Below, piece by piece: positions 28,835 to 38,662 of a stretch of DNA of 64,000 nt (the stretch's first letter is position 1; every line of letters starts with the position of its first letter). A model generated the notes under the pieces. It saw nothing but the letters and a program-made list of their open reading frames with translations. It was not told where the DNA came from and searched no databases. The stretch spans positions 1 to 64,000 of the forward strand of contig JAUQQC010000005.1 in NCBI GenBank assembly GCA_030550025.1. The letters run 5' to 3'. The stretch comes from Acidobacteriota bacterium (GTDB taxonomy: Bacteria > Acidobacteriota > Blastocatellia > HR10). The position numbers and the translations under genes were made by a program.

Positions 28835-29146
28835 GTGTACGCCATCATTGCGACAGGTGGAAAACAGTATCGCATCACGCCGGGCGAAGTCCTGCGCGTT
28901 CCGGCGCTTCGCGCCGAGGTGGGGGAGACGATCGAGCTGCCAGTGCTGGCGCTGAGCGATGGGGAACAGGTCAAGATCGGTCGTCCCACTGTGGAGGGCG
29001 CTCGAGCCGTATGTCGCGTCCTGGAGCACGGGAAGGAGCGGAAGGTCATCGTCTTCAAGTTCAAGCGGCGGAAGCAATATCGTCGCAAGAAAGGGCATCG
29101 GCAGAAGTACACGGCCATCCGCGTGGAAGCCATCCAAGCGGCCTAA
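28835..29146 (+). CDS. rplU: 50S ribosomal protein L21
   Basis: The 103-residue product begins [20 protein letters not shown], the standard L21 N-terminus, and ends with the basic [19 protein letters not shown] segment. It binds 23S rRNA in the large subunit. It starts at GTG with GGGAGG 7 nt upstream. It is the first gene of the rplU-rpmA-obgE cluster, driven by the consensus promoter at 28767-28795. Confidence 0.97.
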   Translation: MYAIIATGGKQYRITPGEVLRVPALRAEVGETIELPVLALSDGEQVKIGRPTVEGARAVCRVLEHGKERKVIVFKFKRRKQYRRKKGHRQKYTAIRVEAIQAA

Positions 29147-29207
29147 GGCGCGGATGCAGTGGTCGCCGCGCGGGCGCTGGCAGAGTGAACGAAGGAGGTC
29201 AGACGCT

Positions 29208-29477
29208 ATGGCACATAAAAAGGGGATGGGGAGCTCCCGCAATGGGCGGGACTCAGTCGGGAAGCGATTGGGCGTCAAGTGCTTCGGGGGGCAGTTCGTG
29301 ACCGGAGGTTCGATCCTCGTCCGACAGCGGGGTACGCGCTTTAAGCCGGGCTTCAACGTCGGGATTGGAAGCGATGACACGCTCTACGCGAAGATCTCGG
29401 GCATCGTCCGGTTCGAGGACAAAGGACGCCTGGGCAAATTCGTGAGCGTGTACCCGGCGACGCCGGAGGGGAAATGA
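29208..29477 (+). CDS. rpmA: 50S ribosomal protein L27
   Basis: The 89-residue product begins [20 protein letters not shown] and has [20 protein letters not shown], the invariant L27 features. Its N-terminal tail reaches the peptidyl-transferase centre. The start at 29208 follows GAAGGAGGT. There is no N-terminal extension of the kind removed by Prp in Firmicutes. It sits between rplU and obgE as in most bacteria. Confidence 0.97.
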   Translation: MAHKKGMGSSRNGRDSVGKRLGVKCFGGQFVTGGSILVRQRGTRFKPGFNVGIGSDDTLYAKISGIVRFEDKGRLGKFVSVYPATPEGK

Positions 29478-29497
29478 GCCGGTGAGCTTCTTCGGAG

Positions 29498-30514
29498 ATG
29501 TTCGTTGATCGCGCGGAAATCGTCGTGAAGGCCGGGGACGGAGGTGACGGCTGCACGGCCTTCCGCCGCGAGAAGTATGTCCCCTTTGGGGGACCGGCGG
29601 GCGGCGACGGCGGTCGAGGGGGACATGTGTACATGGAAGCTACCCTCGGGATGAACTCGCTCATCCACTTCAAGTACAATCCCGAGTATCGGGCCGGGCG
29701 CGGGGGGCACGGCGAAGGGAACAACCGGCATGGACGGGATGGCGAGGACATTGTGATCCGCGTGCCGGTGGGAACACTTGTCTACGATCAAGAGACGGGC
29801 GAGTTGATCCATGATTTCTCAACGCCGGGCGAGCGAGTGCTCATCGCCCGAGGAGGGCGCGGAGGACGGGGGAACGCGCATTTTGCGACGCCCACGCGTC
29901 GTGCGCCGCGCTTTCACGAACGCGGTCAACCGGGACAAGTGCGCCGTCTGCGCCTGGAGCTGAAGCTGCTGGCCGACGTGGGATTGATCGGCTTCCCCAA
30001 TGCCGGCAAATCCACGCTTCTGGCGCGCATTTCGGCCGCGCGCCCCAAGATCGCCGAGTATCCCTTCACGACGCTGGAACCGGTCCTGGGCGTCGTACAA
30101 TGGGACGAATACCAGAGCTTCGTCGTCGCCGATATCCCTGGGCTGATCGAAGGAGCTCATCGGGGAGCGGGCTTGGGGCATGAGTTCTTGCGACATGTCG
30201 AGCGAACGCGCGTGCTCCTGCACTTGATTGACATCTCCCCCTTCGCCGAGCACGAACCGGTCGAGAGCTACCGCATCCTCAACCACGAGCTGGAGGCGTA
30301 CAATCCCAAGCTTCTGGAAAAGCCGCAAATCGTCGTGGCGACGAAGATGGACATCGCTTCGAAGGAGCGCGTCTCGGCATTAGAAGCCTTCTGCCGGACG
30401 CACGATGTGGAATTCGTGGCCATTTCGGCTGTGACCGGGCAGGGAGTCGCCGAACTTCTGGAGCGCACGGCCCGGTGCCTGGAAGATGCGACGGTTCCCC
30501 TCTCGTCCCGGTGA
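29498..30514 (+). CDS. obgE: Obg family GTPase
   Basis: The 338-residue ribosome-assembly GTPase has the Gly-rich Obg fold at residues 1-158 ([20 protein letters not shown]). The G domain carries P-loop GFPNAGKST near 165, switch [22 protein letters not shown] and the specificity motif ATKMD. The protein ends soon after the G domain, so the C-terminal OCT domain of some Obg proteins is missing, which is common outside Firmicutes. It is in the rplU-rpmA-obgE-nadD run. Confidence 0.96.
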   Translation: MFVDRAEIVVKAGDGGDGCTAFRREKYVPFGGPAGGDGGRGGHVYMEATLGMNSLIHFKYNPEYRAGRGGHGEGNNRHGRDGEDIVIRVPVGTLVYDQETGELIHDFSTPGERVLIARGGRGGRGNAHFATPTRRAPRFHERGQPGQVRRLRLELKLLADVGLIGFPNAGKSTLLARISAARPKIAEYPFTTLEPVLGVVQWDEYQSFVVADIPGLIEGAHRGAGLGHEFLRHVERTRVLLHLIDISPFAEHEPVESYRILNHELEAYNPKLLEKPQIVVATKMDIASKERVSALEAFCRTHDVEFVAISAVTGQGVAELLERTARCLEDATVPLSSR

Positions 30515-30521
30515 GCCCAAT

Positions 30522-31175
30522 ATGCGTATCGGAATCTTCGGGGGCACGTTCGATCCCGTCCACAACGGTCATTTGGAGATCGCCGAAAAGGTCGAGCAAT
30601 GGTTCTCCCTGGATCGCGTGCATTTCGTCCCAGCAGCGCGATCTCCTCATAAAGGGCGACCGCCGGAAGCCGGAGCATGGGACCGATTCGCCATGCTCGT
30701 GTTGGCGACGCGCCCGTACGGGCGATTTTACGTCTCAACGGTGGAGTTGGAGCGAGGAGGGGTGAGCTATTCCATTGATACGATCCGTGAGTTCCGGCGT
30801 CAGATGGGCGCAGAGGGCGATCTCTACTTCATCATGGGCGCCGATGCTTTTCGGACGCTCACCGGATGGAAGGAGTATGAAGAGCTGCTCCGGTTGACGA
30901 ACCTCGTCGTCGTCTCGCGCCCGGGGCATACCTTGAACGCGGAGAGCCTTCCTGAGGTCTTTCGCTCCCGAGTGCGAATATGGGAGCCCGATCACGAGCG
31001 TACTTCGGAGCACGAACCGCACATCTATCTGTGCTCGGGGATTCACAACGAGACTTCGGCGACGGCGATTCGCGCAGCGCTGCGGCGAGGGGAGACGATC
31101 GCTCATCTGGTTCCTCCAGATGTCGCCACTTATATCGAGAAGTATCAGCTCTATCGCAATCCGATCACTCGTTGA
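30522..31175 (+). CDS. nadD: Nicotinate-nucleotide adenylyltransferase
   Basis: The 217-residue enzyme adenylates nicotinate mononucleotide in NAD synthesis. The nucleotidyltransferase motif GIFGGTFDPVHNGHL is at residues 4-18, and the ISSTxIR-type motif appears as NETSATAIRAALRRGE near 185. ATG 30522 starts directly at the conserved N-terminus, 7 nt after the obgE stop, so the two are cotranscribed. Length is normal. Confidence 0.94.
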   Translation: MRIGIFGGTFDPVHNGHLEIAEKVEQWFSLDRVHFVPAARSPHKGRPPEAGAWDRFAMLVLATRPYGRFYVSTVELERGGVSYSIDTIREFRRQMGAEGDLYFIMGADAFRTLTGWKEYEELLRLTNLVVVSRPGHTLNAESLPEVFRSRVRIWEPDHERTSEHEPHIYLCSGIHNETSATAIRAALRRGETIAHLVPPDVATYIEKYQLYRNPITR

Positions 31176-31176
31176 G

Positions 31177-31539
31177 ATGACGCGCGTGTCCTCAGCACGG
31201 GATGCTCGAAGGGACCTGGCGCTGGCCATTCAAGCGGCGAGCGACAAGAAGGCCGAGAACATCGTCGCGCTCGATCTGCGGGGCGTGGCGTCGTTCACCG
31301 ACTACTTCCTCATCTGCAGTGGAACCTCCACGCGCCAGGTTCAGGCCATCGCCGAAGCCATTTTGGAGAAGTTGGAGGAGCATGGCACGCGCCCTTTGCA
31401 CGTCGAAGGGGAAGTGGTAGCTCAATGGATTTTGATTGATTACGGCGACCTGGTCGTCCACGTCTTCGAGCAAAGCGCGCGAGAATATTACGATTTGGAG
31501 CGGCTTTGGCGCGACGCTGAACGCCTTCCGATCCCGTGA
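31177..31539 (+). CDS. rsfS: Ribosomal silencing factor RsfS
   Basis: The 120-residue protein contains the RsfS/Iojap core: KKAENIVALDLRGVASFTDY, then FLICSGTSTRQVQAIAEAI and the end motif DYGDLVVHVFEQSAREYYDL. It binds L14 and stops subunit joining under starvation. It starts at ATG 31177, one base after the nadD stop. The order nadD-rsfS-rlmH is widely conserved and supports the call. Confidence 0.94.
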   Translation: MTRVSSARDARRDLALAIQAASDKKAENIVALDLRGVASFTDYFLICSGTSTRQVQAIAEAILEKLEEHGTRPLHVEGEVVAQWILIDYGDLVVHVFEQSAREYYDLERLWRDAERLPIP

Positions 31540-31571
31540 GCGCGACTCTCCCGACTGAGGAGCTTCAAGGG

Positions 31572-32033
31572 ATGTACCTGGAATTCCTGTGGGTGGGGAA
31601 GACGAAGAATCCGTATCTGGCCGCGCTCGAGCAGGACTATTTGCGCCGCCTTCAACGATTCGCTCCCGCTCGGATTCGCGCGTTGCGTACGATCTCCGAG
31701 CAAGATCCACGGCGCCTCTGCGAGCGAGAGAGTGCGGCGCTCATGGATGCGCTGCGGCCCGGATTCCGGGTCGTCCTGCTGGACGAGCGCGGGAAGATGC
31801 TCAGCTCCCAAGAGTTAGCCGGATGGTTGCGCGCGCAACAGCAGACCGGAACTCCGGGACTTTGTTTCCTCATCGGCGGCCCGCAGGGTGTCTCCGAGAG
31901 CGTTCGAGAGCGTGCCGACGAACAATGGGCGCTCTCTCGTTTGACGCTGCCGCACGAACTGGCCCGCGTCATCTTATTGGAGCAAATCTACCGAGCTTTT
32001 GCTATAATTTTTGGCTTGCCTTATCCGAGGTGA
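31572..32033 (+). CDS. rlmH: 23S rRNA pseudouridine-1915 N3-methyltransferase RlmH
   Basis: The 153-residue SPOUT methyltransferase has the SAM-knot region CFLIGGPQGVSESVRE followed by LTLPHELARVILLEQIYRAF, both diagnostic of RlmH. I chose ATG 31572, which gives the usual length and has AGGAG about 9 nt upstream. A GTG at 31536 that overlaps rsfS would add 12 residues without family support. Confidence 0.94.
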   Translation: MYLEFLWVGKTKNPYLAALEQDYLRRLQRFAPARIRALRTISEQDPRRLCERESAALMDALRPGFRVVLLDERGKMLSSQELAGWLRAQQQTGTPGLCFLIGGPQGVSESVRERADEQWALSRLTLPHELARVILLEQIYRAFAIIFGLPYPR

Positions 32034-32076
32034 GCGCGGCCGCCCGCGCGGCAAGTGAAGAGCGGAGAGACGGCGC

Positions 32077-32448
32077 ATGATGACGAAGAAGAAGGTCGAA
32101 CATTATCGGAGACGGCTGCTGGAGAAACGAAAGGAGCTGCTCTGCGCGCTCGATCGGCACGTCCACTATGGGCGGGAAGCGGATCAAGACGTCGCGCAGG
32201 ATCCGGCGGATAAGGCCTCGAACTCCTATCTGAAAGAACTACTCTTCAGTCAGAGCACGAGCGATCGCTATATCCTCGCGCTCATTGACGAGGCATTGGA
32301 GCGCATCGCGGAGGGGACTTATGGCATTTGCGTGGCCTGTGGTGCGGAGATTCAGCCGAAACGTTTGGAGGCCGTCCCTTGGGCTCGCCACTGCGTGACG
32401 TGTCAGGATTTACAGGAGCGCGGACTTTTGCGCGAACCCGAGCGTTGA
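32077..32448 (+). CDS. DksA/TraR-type zinc-finger protein
   Basis: The 123-residue protein has an N-terminal coiled-coil-prone region ([18 protein letters not shown]) and a C-terminal zinc finger with C-x2-C-x17-C-x2-C (GICVACG ... HCVTCQ). This is the DksA/TraR layout. Such proteins bind the secondary channel of RNA polymerase and change promoter responses to ppGpp. The length is shorter than E. coli DksA and like the small TraR/YocK group. It is followed after 4 nt by namZ. Confidence 0.85.
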   Translation: MMTKKKVEHYRRRLLEKRKELLCALDRHVHYGREADQDVAQDPADKASNSYLKELLFSQSTSDRYILALIDEALERIAEGTYGICVACGAEIQPKRLEAVPWARHCVTCQDLQERGLLREPER

Positions 32449-32452
32449 TCAG

Positions 32453-33616
32453 ATGCGCCTTGGTCTTGACGTCCTCTTCCTCCGGCACCGGCATCGGCTA
32501 CGGGGTAAACGAATCGGAGTCGTCGTCCATCCCGCCTCGCTGGATCGTCATCGGCGCCACGCCCTTGAGCGCTTTACTGCTACCTCCGACTTTCGCCTCA
32601 CGGCGATCTTCGGTCCGCAACACGGCCTGCGCGGCGAGACCCAGGATAACATGATCGAATGGGAAGGATGGCGGGATCCGAAGCTCGGGATCCCCATCTT
32701 CAGCCTCTATGGCGCGACGCGCATGCCCACGCCGGAGATGCTCGCCGACGTAGATGTCCTCGTCCTCGATCTCCAGGATGTCGGGACGCGCGTCTACACC
32801 TACATTTGGACGATGGCGCTGTGCATGATGGCCGTCGCGCGCGCCGATCGGGAGATGATCGTACTGGATCGGCCGAATCCCATTGGCGGCGTGCAGGTCG
32901 AAGGTCCGGTCTTGCAGAAAGGCTTCGAGTCCTTTGTCGGGATGTTCCCCATCCCGCTGCGACATGGGATGACGATTGGGGAATTGGCGCGATTGTTCAA
33001 CGAGGCGTTTGGCATCGGATGCCGGCTGCAGGTTATCCCGATGGAGGGGTGGCGGCGCGATCTCTGGTACGATCAGACGGATCTGCTCTGGGTCCTGCCC
33101 TCACCGAACATGCCGACCGTGGAGACGGCGACGGTGTATCCGGGAATGGTGCTCCTGGAGGGAACGTTGCTCTCGGAGGGGCGAGGGACGACGCGTCCGT
33201 TCGAGCTGATCGGGGCCCCCTTCATTGATCCCGAACGCCTGGTCGCCGAGCTTCGGGCCGAGAAGCTTCCGGGCGTCTTCTTCCGACCGTGCTATTTTCA
33301 GCCGACGTTTCACAAACATGCCGGGCAACTCTGCGGCGGCGTGCAGGTTCACGTCCTGGACCGTGCGCGTTTCAAACCCGTCCTCACGGCCGTCGCTCTC
33401 CTCAAGGCCATCCATCGCCTCTACCCCGAACATTTCCAATGGCGCCCGCCGCCGTACGAGTATGTCTTCGACCGCCTGCCGTTTGACATCCTGGCCGGGA
33501 CGGATCGCCTGCGTCAGCAGATCGCGGACGATCGCCCGCTTCGGGAGATCGAGGATTCCTGGCGTGCCGATCTGGAGTCGTTTCGCAAGCTGCGTCGAGC
33601 GTACCTGATGTATTGA
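32453..33616 (+). CDS. namZ: DUF1343 protein, NamZ-like exo-N-acetylmuramidase
   Basis: The 387-residue protein matches the DUF1343 family, whose studied member NamZ releases terminal N-acetylmuramic acid from peptidoglycan fragments. Visible landmarks are GPQHGLRGE, then LVLDLQDVGTRVYTYIWTM and VLDRPNPIGG near residue 143. SPNMPTVETATVYPGMVLLE and EGRGTTRPFE follow. No signal peptide is visible, so it may act in the cytoplasm on imported wall fragments. It starts 4 nt after the DksA-like stop. Confidence 0.85.
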   Translation: MRLGLDVLFLRHRHRLRGKRIGVVVHPASLDRHRRHALERFTATSDFRLTAIFGPQHGLRGETQDNMIEWEGWRDPKLGIPIFSLYGATRMPTPEMLADVDVLVLDLQDVGTRVYTYIWTMALCMMAVARADREMIVLDRPNPIGGVQVEGPVLQKGFESFVGMFPIPLRHGMTIGELARLFNEAFGIGCRLQVIPMEGWRRDLWYDQTDLLWVLPSPNMPTVETATVYPGMVLLEGTLLSEGRGTTRPFELIGAPFIDPERLVAELRAEKLPGVFFRPCYFQPTFHKHAGQLCGGVQVHVLDRARFKPVLTAVALLKAIHRLYPEHFQWRPPPYEYVFDRLPFDILAGTDRLRQQIADDRPLREIEDSWRADLESFRKLRRAYLMY

Positions 33617-33628
33617 GCGGCGCGCGGC

Positions 33629-34210
33629 TCATCGCGCTTCCAGGAGCCGAGCCGCGTGGTAGATGTAATGGACCCCGGAGAAGATCGTGATGGCGAAGCT
33701 CACCGCATACAGATAGGGCAATAGCTCGGAGAAGCTCCCCCACGTATTGGCCGCGAGGACGAAAGCCACCGTGAGGACCTGGATCGTCGTGTGGATCTTC
33801 CCCGGGATCGAAGGGCGAAATCGCCGAAAGCCCGTCACGATGAAGAGTGTGAGCGCGCCGAGCACAATGAAGACATCGCGGCTGATGATGGCGATTGTGA
33901 GCCAGAGGGGGATCGGTCGGTATCCGCGATCCGGGAGGGTGAGCAAGACGAAGGCCGTTATGACGAGTAACTTATCGGCCATCGGATCGAGGATCGTCCC
34001 CAGCGGCGTGCTCTGGCGGAAATATCGCGCGACGAATCCATCGAGCACATCCGTGATGCCAGCCACGAGGAAGACCCAGAGGGCCGTGCGAAGGTCATTG
34101 TAAAGGATGAGCGCGGCGAAAGCAGGAATCAACATCAAGCGGACGAGGGTGAGCAGATTGGCGAGCGTCACGACTTGAGTCATCGGGATCGGCTCGAGCC
34201 CAAGCGACAT
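33629..34210 (-). CDS. pgsA: CDP-diacylglycerol--glycerol-3-phosphate phosphatidyltransferase
   Basis: The membrane enzyme of about 193 residues carries the CDP-alcohol phosphotransferase signature D-x2-DG-x2-AR-x8-G-x3-D-x3-D as DVLDGFVARYFRQSTPLGTI then LDPMADK. It makes phosphatidylglycerophosphate, the precursor of phosphatidylglycerol. Several transmembrane helices are clear. ATG 34210 (7 nt after the upstream stop, with GAGG before it) or ATG 34183 could be the start. It follows the phosphoesterase gene. Confidence 0.88.
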   Translation of the reverse strand: MSLGLEPIPMTQVVTLANLLTLVRLMLIPAFAALILYNDLRTALWVFLVAGITDVLDGFVARYFRQSTPLGTILDPMADKLLVITAFVLLTLPDRGYRPIPLWLTIAIISRDVFIVLGALTLFIVTGFRRFRPSIPGKIHTTIQVLTVAFVLAANTWGSFSELLPYLYAVSFAITIFSGVHYIYHAARLLEAR

Positions 34211-34217
34211 CGCGGCC

Positions 34218-35054
34218 TCACACGAACGTCGCACGCTCGTGCTCTGACATGCTCCTCAACTCCAAGAGGGTGATCTCCGGTCGGCAACGGTAGCGGAGCG
34301 GAATGAGGACCGTGCCCAATCCGCGATTGACGTAGATCTGCGTCGCCCCGCATCGTCCGTGTCCGCGCAAGAAGGGCCAGAAGCGACGCGCGCGCCGCCG
34401 CCACGAAGGGATGTTGATTTGACACCCATGCGTGTGTCCGGCCAGGACGAGCGCGATGCCGGCGTGAGCGGCCTGCCAGATGATATTCGGATTGTGCGAG
34501 AGCAAGAGCGTCGGCCATCGGCGATCCAAACCGCGCATGGCCGTCAGGAGATCGTCCTCGCCTAAGGTCAGGTCGTCAATGCCCACCAGCTCGAGGGCTT
34601 CCCCGCCCTTGCGCAAAGAGGTGTGCGCGTTGCGCAGCAGCTCGATGCCGCGCCGACGAAGGGCGTGGGCGAGCGCTTCCGGGCCGGTCCAGAAGTCGTG
34701 ATTTCCGAGCACGGCATAGATGCCGCACCGCGCGCGCAGTTCCCCGAGCACTTCGGCCACCCCACCGATGTAAAATCGCGAGTGGCTCACGTAGTCTCCC
34801 GTGAGAACGATGGCGTCGGGAGTTAAGCTGTTGGCGAGCGCCACCGCGCGAGCGATATACTCGGCGTCCACAAAGGCGCTGTGATGAATGTCGGAGAGCT
34901 GCACGAGGGTGAAGCCCTCGAAGCTCGGTGGCAAATCCGGCAGCGAAATCCGCTGCCGGACGACCTCGATGTCGCGCGTCTCATCCACCGCGTGGCGCAC
35001 AAGCCCCAGAAACCCGGCCGCCACGCGAGCGCGTTTCGGTTCGCGAAGGATCAT
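34218..35054 (-). CDS. Metallophosphoesterase (YkuE-like)
   Basis: The 278-residue calcineurin-type phosphoesterase has all metal-binding blocks: QLSDIHHS, LTGDYVSHS, GNHDFW, LLSHNPNI and AGHTHGCQI. It resembles YkuE-type and UDP-diacylglucosamine-hydrolase-like enzymes. A short hydrophobic or amphipathic N-terminus could place it at the membrane. ATG 35054 has GAGGATGG upstream; ATG 35099 is less likely. The neighbouring pgsA hints at a role in lipid or envelope metabolism, but this is inference. Confidence 0.85.
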   Translation of the reverse strand: MILREPKRARVAAGFLGLVRHAVDETRDIEVVRQRISLPDLPPSFEGFTLVQLSDIHHSAFVDAEYIARAVALANSLTPDAIVLTGDYVSHSRFYIGGVAEVLGELRARCGIYAVLGNHDFWTGPEALAHALRRRGIELLRNAHTSLRKGGEALELVGIDDLTLGEDDLLTAMRGLDRRWPTLLLSHNPNIIWQAAHAGIALVLAGHTHGCQINIPSWRRRARRFWPFLRGHGRCGATQIYVNRGLGTVLIPLRYRCRPEITLLELRSMSEHERATFV

Positions 35055-35254
35055 AAGCCCATCCTCGCACAACGCACGTGGACGCCCGCCCTCCCTCACT
35101 CGAATAGATCAGCGGCTTATTATAAGCGCCCCCTCGGGCCGAAGCCAAAGGGGCGGAGGCCTTTTGGGCCGTGAAAAAGGCGGATGGTACGAAGCCCGGG
35201 ATCGTGCTACAATAAGCGGCTCTTTGTGAAAATCCTTAGGACGGAGGGAGCCCA

Positions 35255-38200
35255 ATGAGACGACTTCGCTTCTACGCTGCCGCGATCCTTGTGCTCGCTG
35301 TCCTCCCCTCGGTAGGCCTCGCTCGCGAGGCCAAACTCGTCCGATACCCTCACTACCATCAGGGACGCATCGCGTTCACCTACTTGGGGGACATCTGGAC
35401 GGCGGACGAAAATGGTCAAAATGTACGTCGCCTCACCGTCCATCCCGCGCGGGACGTCTATCCGCGCTTCTCGCCCGATGGTCGGTGGATCGCCTTCTCC
35501 AGCGATCGGAATGGGAACCTGGACGTCTACATCATCCCCTCTGAGGGGGGAGTGGCGAAACAACTGACGTTTCATTCGGCCGATGACACGGTGCTCGGAT
35601 GGACGCCGGATTCGCGCGCCGTGCTCTTCAGTAGCCAGCGCGGCGAGTTCTTCATGCCCAACCTCTACACGGTAAGCATCGAGGGCGGCATGCCGCGTCG
35701 TGCGGGTCCGGACATGGGCGTCTACGGATGCTACTCCCCAGATGGGCGGAAGCTCGCCCTCAACCGGAAGGCTCAAGCCTACTGGCGCAAGTATTATCGG
35801 GGCGCGTATCAAAGCGACATCACGGTGATGGACTTGACGACCAAGAGGTTCACGGAGTTGACGGATTTCGAGGGAATGGATTCCTGGCCGATGTGGGGGC
35901 GAGATGGCTATATCTACTTCGTGAGCGATCGAGACGAAGGAGGAGTGACGAACATCTGGCGCGTGCCGGAGCGCGGAGGTCGAGCCGAACGCGTCACGGC
36001 GTTCCGTAGCGGCGATGTGCGCTGGCCCGCCATGAGCGCGGATGGACGCGTCATCGTCTTCGAGCACGATTTCCAAATCTGGAAACTCGATGTGGCGACG
36101 CGAAAGGTGACGCCGATCCGGCTCGACATCGCCGCAGAGACGCAGGAGAATTTGGTCGAAGTCCGCGACTTCAACTCCGAAGTGGACGACTATGATCTGG
36201 CGCCTTCGGGCCGACGCATCGCGTTCTCCATTCACGGAGAGATCTTCACGGCGCCCGTCGAAGAGGGCGACCTGAAGCAGATCACCGATAGTCCAGCGCG
36301 CGATCGCGATCCGAAGTATTCGCCCGATGGCAAATGGATCGCGTTCGTCTCGGACCAGAGTGGACGCGAGGAGCTGTACCTCGCGCCGGCCGATGGATCC
36401 GGCCCGACACAGAAGCTCACCGATCAAGATGTGCTCAAGTTCGCCTTCGCGTGGTCGCCAGATTCTAAGGAGATCGCCTACACGACTTCCGACCTCAAGC
36501 TCTACAAGGTCAACATCGAGACCAAACAGGTGGCCGAACTGACCTCCTCTAAATACGGACAGATCGGCCCACCCGCATGGTCACCCGATGGGAGATGGAT
36601 CGCCTACGCCAAACCCAATCATGCGCGGCGAAACGACATCTACCTGATCCCCTCGACCGGTGGCGAGGAGCGAAAGGTGACGTTCGAGCCGTTCAACTAC
36701 GCCGCACCACGATTTGCGCCCAATGGGCGCAAACTCTATTTCCTCCGGAGCGAGATGAGTCTCTTCTCGAGTCAGCCGTCGGTGCAACTTTTCTCGATGA
36801 CGCTAGAGCGAGAGGAACGCGATCCGACCGAGCCGGAGGAGCGCGCAGAGACGGCCGAGGCGACCGAGGGAGGACCACGCCGTCCGTCAGTGACGCGACC
36901 GGAGCCGCCCAAAGAGATCGTCATTGATTGGGCAGGACTGCGACGACGGACGCGCCAGCTGACGCGCATGCCCTTCCCCGTCTCCAGCTATGCCATCTCC
37001 CCAGATGGTCGTACGATCGTCTTCGCCACGAGCGAACCGACCGGCACGCGCATGGTGCCCGTCCTCTACTCGATCCAAGAGGATGGCCGGAGGCTGACTC
37101 GGATCACCTCTGGGACGGTGCCGAGCGAGGATGGTGACGACGGACCGCCGCTGCCGGGCTTTGGTCCGGGTGGGGGGATCGGCGACATCGCCTTCTCGCG
37201 CGATGGGCGCACGATCTTCTTCCGCGAGGGCAATGGCGTGTATTCGGTCTCGCTGCCGGCGAGCGTAGCGGCGACTCAAGCGCCCGGGGCTCGAGGCGAG
37301 GTCCCGCGTCGACGTCTCACGTTCGTCGCCAAGGTGAAGATTGATAAGCCCGCAACATGGCAACAGATGTTCGACGATGCCTGGCGCACGATGAAGTATC
37401 GTTTCTACGACCCGGCGATGCACGGCAAGGATTGGGACGCCGCGCGCGAGAAATACCGCCCGCTGCTAGAGCATGTCGGCGATCGTCAGGAGTTGCTCAA
37501 TCTCATCAACGAGATGATCGGCGAGTTGAACGCTTCGCATACGGGGACAGCGCCACCGCCGCGCGGCCGCGCCGCGAGCGTCTCGACCGGTCATCTCGGC
37601 CTCGATCTCGAACCCGATGAGCAGGCCGGGCGGTATCGCGTGACCTACATCTACGAGAATGGGCCGGCCGATAAGGACTGGGTGAAGGTGAGCGTCGGCG
37701 ATTACTTGATCGCCATCGAGGGCAAACCGATCAAAGCCGGGGACAACTACTATCCGCTGCTCAATCACCGGCTCAATCGGAAGCTCGAGGTGACCTTCAA
37801 CAGTAAGCCCACGGAAGAGGGAGCTTGGACGACGCGCATCGAACCGATCTCAATGGCCGCGTTCAATCAGCTTCGATATGAACGGTGGGTCAAGGAGCGA
37901 CGCGAGCTGGTGGAGAAGCTCTCGGGCGGGCGCATCGGCTACGTGCACATTCAGGCGATGAATCGGCCGTCGCTGCTGCGCTTCGAGCGAGAGCTGCGAG
38001 AGAATCGGGATAAGGAGGCCCTGATCATTGACGAACGCTGGAACGGCGGGGGGAACATCGAGCAAGAACTGCTGGCCTTGCTCATCCAACGTCCCTATCA
38101 GATCTGGCAGCCGCGCGGCACCGAACCGACATATCGTCCGCTCAACGGCTTCTTCGGCCCGAAGGTCGTGCTGCAGAACTGGCGTTCGGCCTCCAACGCC

Positions 38201-38527
38201 GAGATGTTCCCGGCGGGCTTCCGCGCCCTCGGCCTCGGCAAGGTGATCGGCACCAAGACGATGGGCGCCGTCATCGGGACCGGGTCCTATCGCCTGATTG
38301 ACGGTTCGACCATTCGCACACCGAGCGTGGGCGTCTTTCTGGCCGATCCGCGACGCACGAACATGGAGAATTACGGCGTCGAACCCGACATCTTCGTCGA
38401 GAACACTCCGGAGGACAATCTGGCCGGTCGCGATCGCCAGCTCGAAGTCGCCGTGCAAGAACTGCTCAAGGAGTTGAACCGCGGGCCGCGTCAACCGATC
38501 GCGCAGGGCAACGCGCGTGACTTCTGA
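35255..38527 (+). CDS. Tricorn-type S41 peptidase, exported
   Basis: The 1090-residue protein has a signal peptide (MRRLRFYAAAILVLAVLPS, cleavage near LAREA). Two beta-propellers follow, built of PD40/WD40-like repeats with recurring SPDGRWIAF and SPDG motifs. After an insertion rich in charged residues (about 500-560) come a tricorn core and PDZ region (residues 760-860) and an S41 catalytic domain (LIIDERWNGGGN, with Ser in the RSASNAEMFP block). Such enzymes trim oligopeptides. GGAGGGAG precedes the ATG. Confidence 0.9.
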   Translation: MRRLRFYAAAILVLAVLPSVGLAREAKLVRYPHYHQGRIAFTYLGDIWTADENGQNVRRLTVHPARDVYPRFSPDGRWIAFSSDRNGNLDVYIIPSEGGVAKQLTFHSADDTVLGWTPDSRAVLFSSQRGEFFMPNLYTVSIEGGMPRRAGPDMGVYGCYSPDGRKLALNRKAQAYWRKYYRGAYQSDITVMDLTTKRFTELTDFEGMDSWPMWGRDGYIYFVSDRDEGGVTNIWRVPERGGRAERVTAFRSGDVRWPAMSADGRVIVFEHDFQIWKLDVATRKVTPIRLDIAAETQENLVEVRDFNSEVDDYDLAPSGRRIAFSIHGEIFTAPVEEGDLKQITDSPARDRDPKYSPDGKWIAFVSDQSGREELYLAPADGSGPTQKLTDQDVLKFAFAWSPDSKEIAYTTSDLKLYKVNIETKQVAELTSSKYGQIGPPAWSPDGRWIAYAKPNHARRNDIYLIPSTGGEERKVTFEPFNYAAPRFAPNGRKLYFLRSEMSLFSSQPSVQLFSMTLEREERDPTEPEERAETAEATEGGPRRPSVTRPEPPKEIVIDWAGLRRRTRQLTRMPFPVSSYAISPDGRTIVFATSEPTGTRMVPVLYSIQEDGRRLTRITSGTVPSEDGDDGPPLPGFGPGGGIGDIAFSRDGRTIFFREGNGVYSVSLPASVAATQAPGARGEVPRRRLTFVAKVKIDKPATWQQMFDDAWRTMKYRFYDPAMHGKDWDAAREKYRPLLEHVGDRQELLNLINEMIGELNASHTGTAPPPRGRAASVSTGHLGLDLEPDEQAGRYRVTYIYENGPADKDWVKVSVGDYLIAIEGKPIKAGDNYYPLLNHRLNRKLEVTFNSKPTEEGAWTTRIEPISMAAFNQLRYERWVKERRELVEKLSGGRIGYVHIQAMNRPSLLRFERELRENRDKEALIIDERWNGGGNIEQELLALLIQRPYQIWQPRGTEPTYRPLNGFFGPKVVLQNWRSASNAEMFPAGFRALGLGKVIGTKTMGAVIGTGSYRLIDGSTIRTPSVGVFLADPRRTNMENYGVEPDIFVENTPEDNLAGRDRQLEVAVQELLKELNRGPRQPIAQGNARDF

Positions 38528-38662
38528 ACGCCCCGCGGCAGGCGAACCCATGGGAGGCTCCGTCGAGCATCCCTCGCTCCACGGCGCCTCCCCGAATGCG
38601 CTCTCATCGCGGATCGTCCGCCCCTTCCGCACAGCGGAACCGAGGGCGCGCGTATCGCAAGC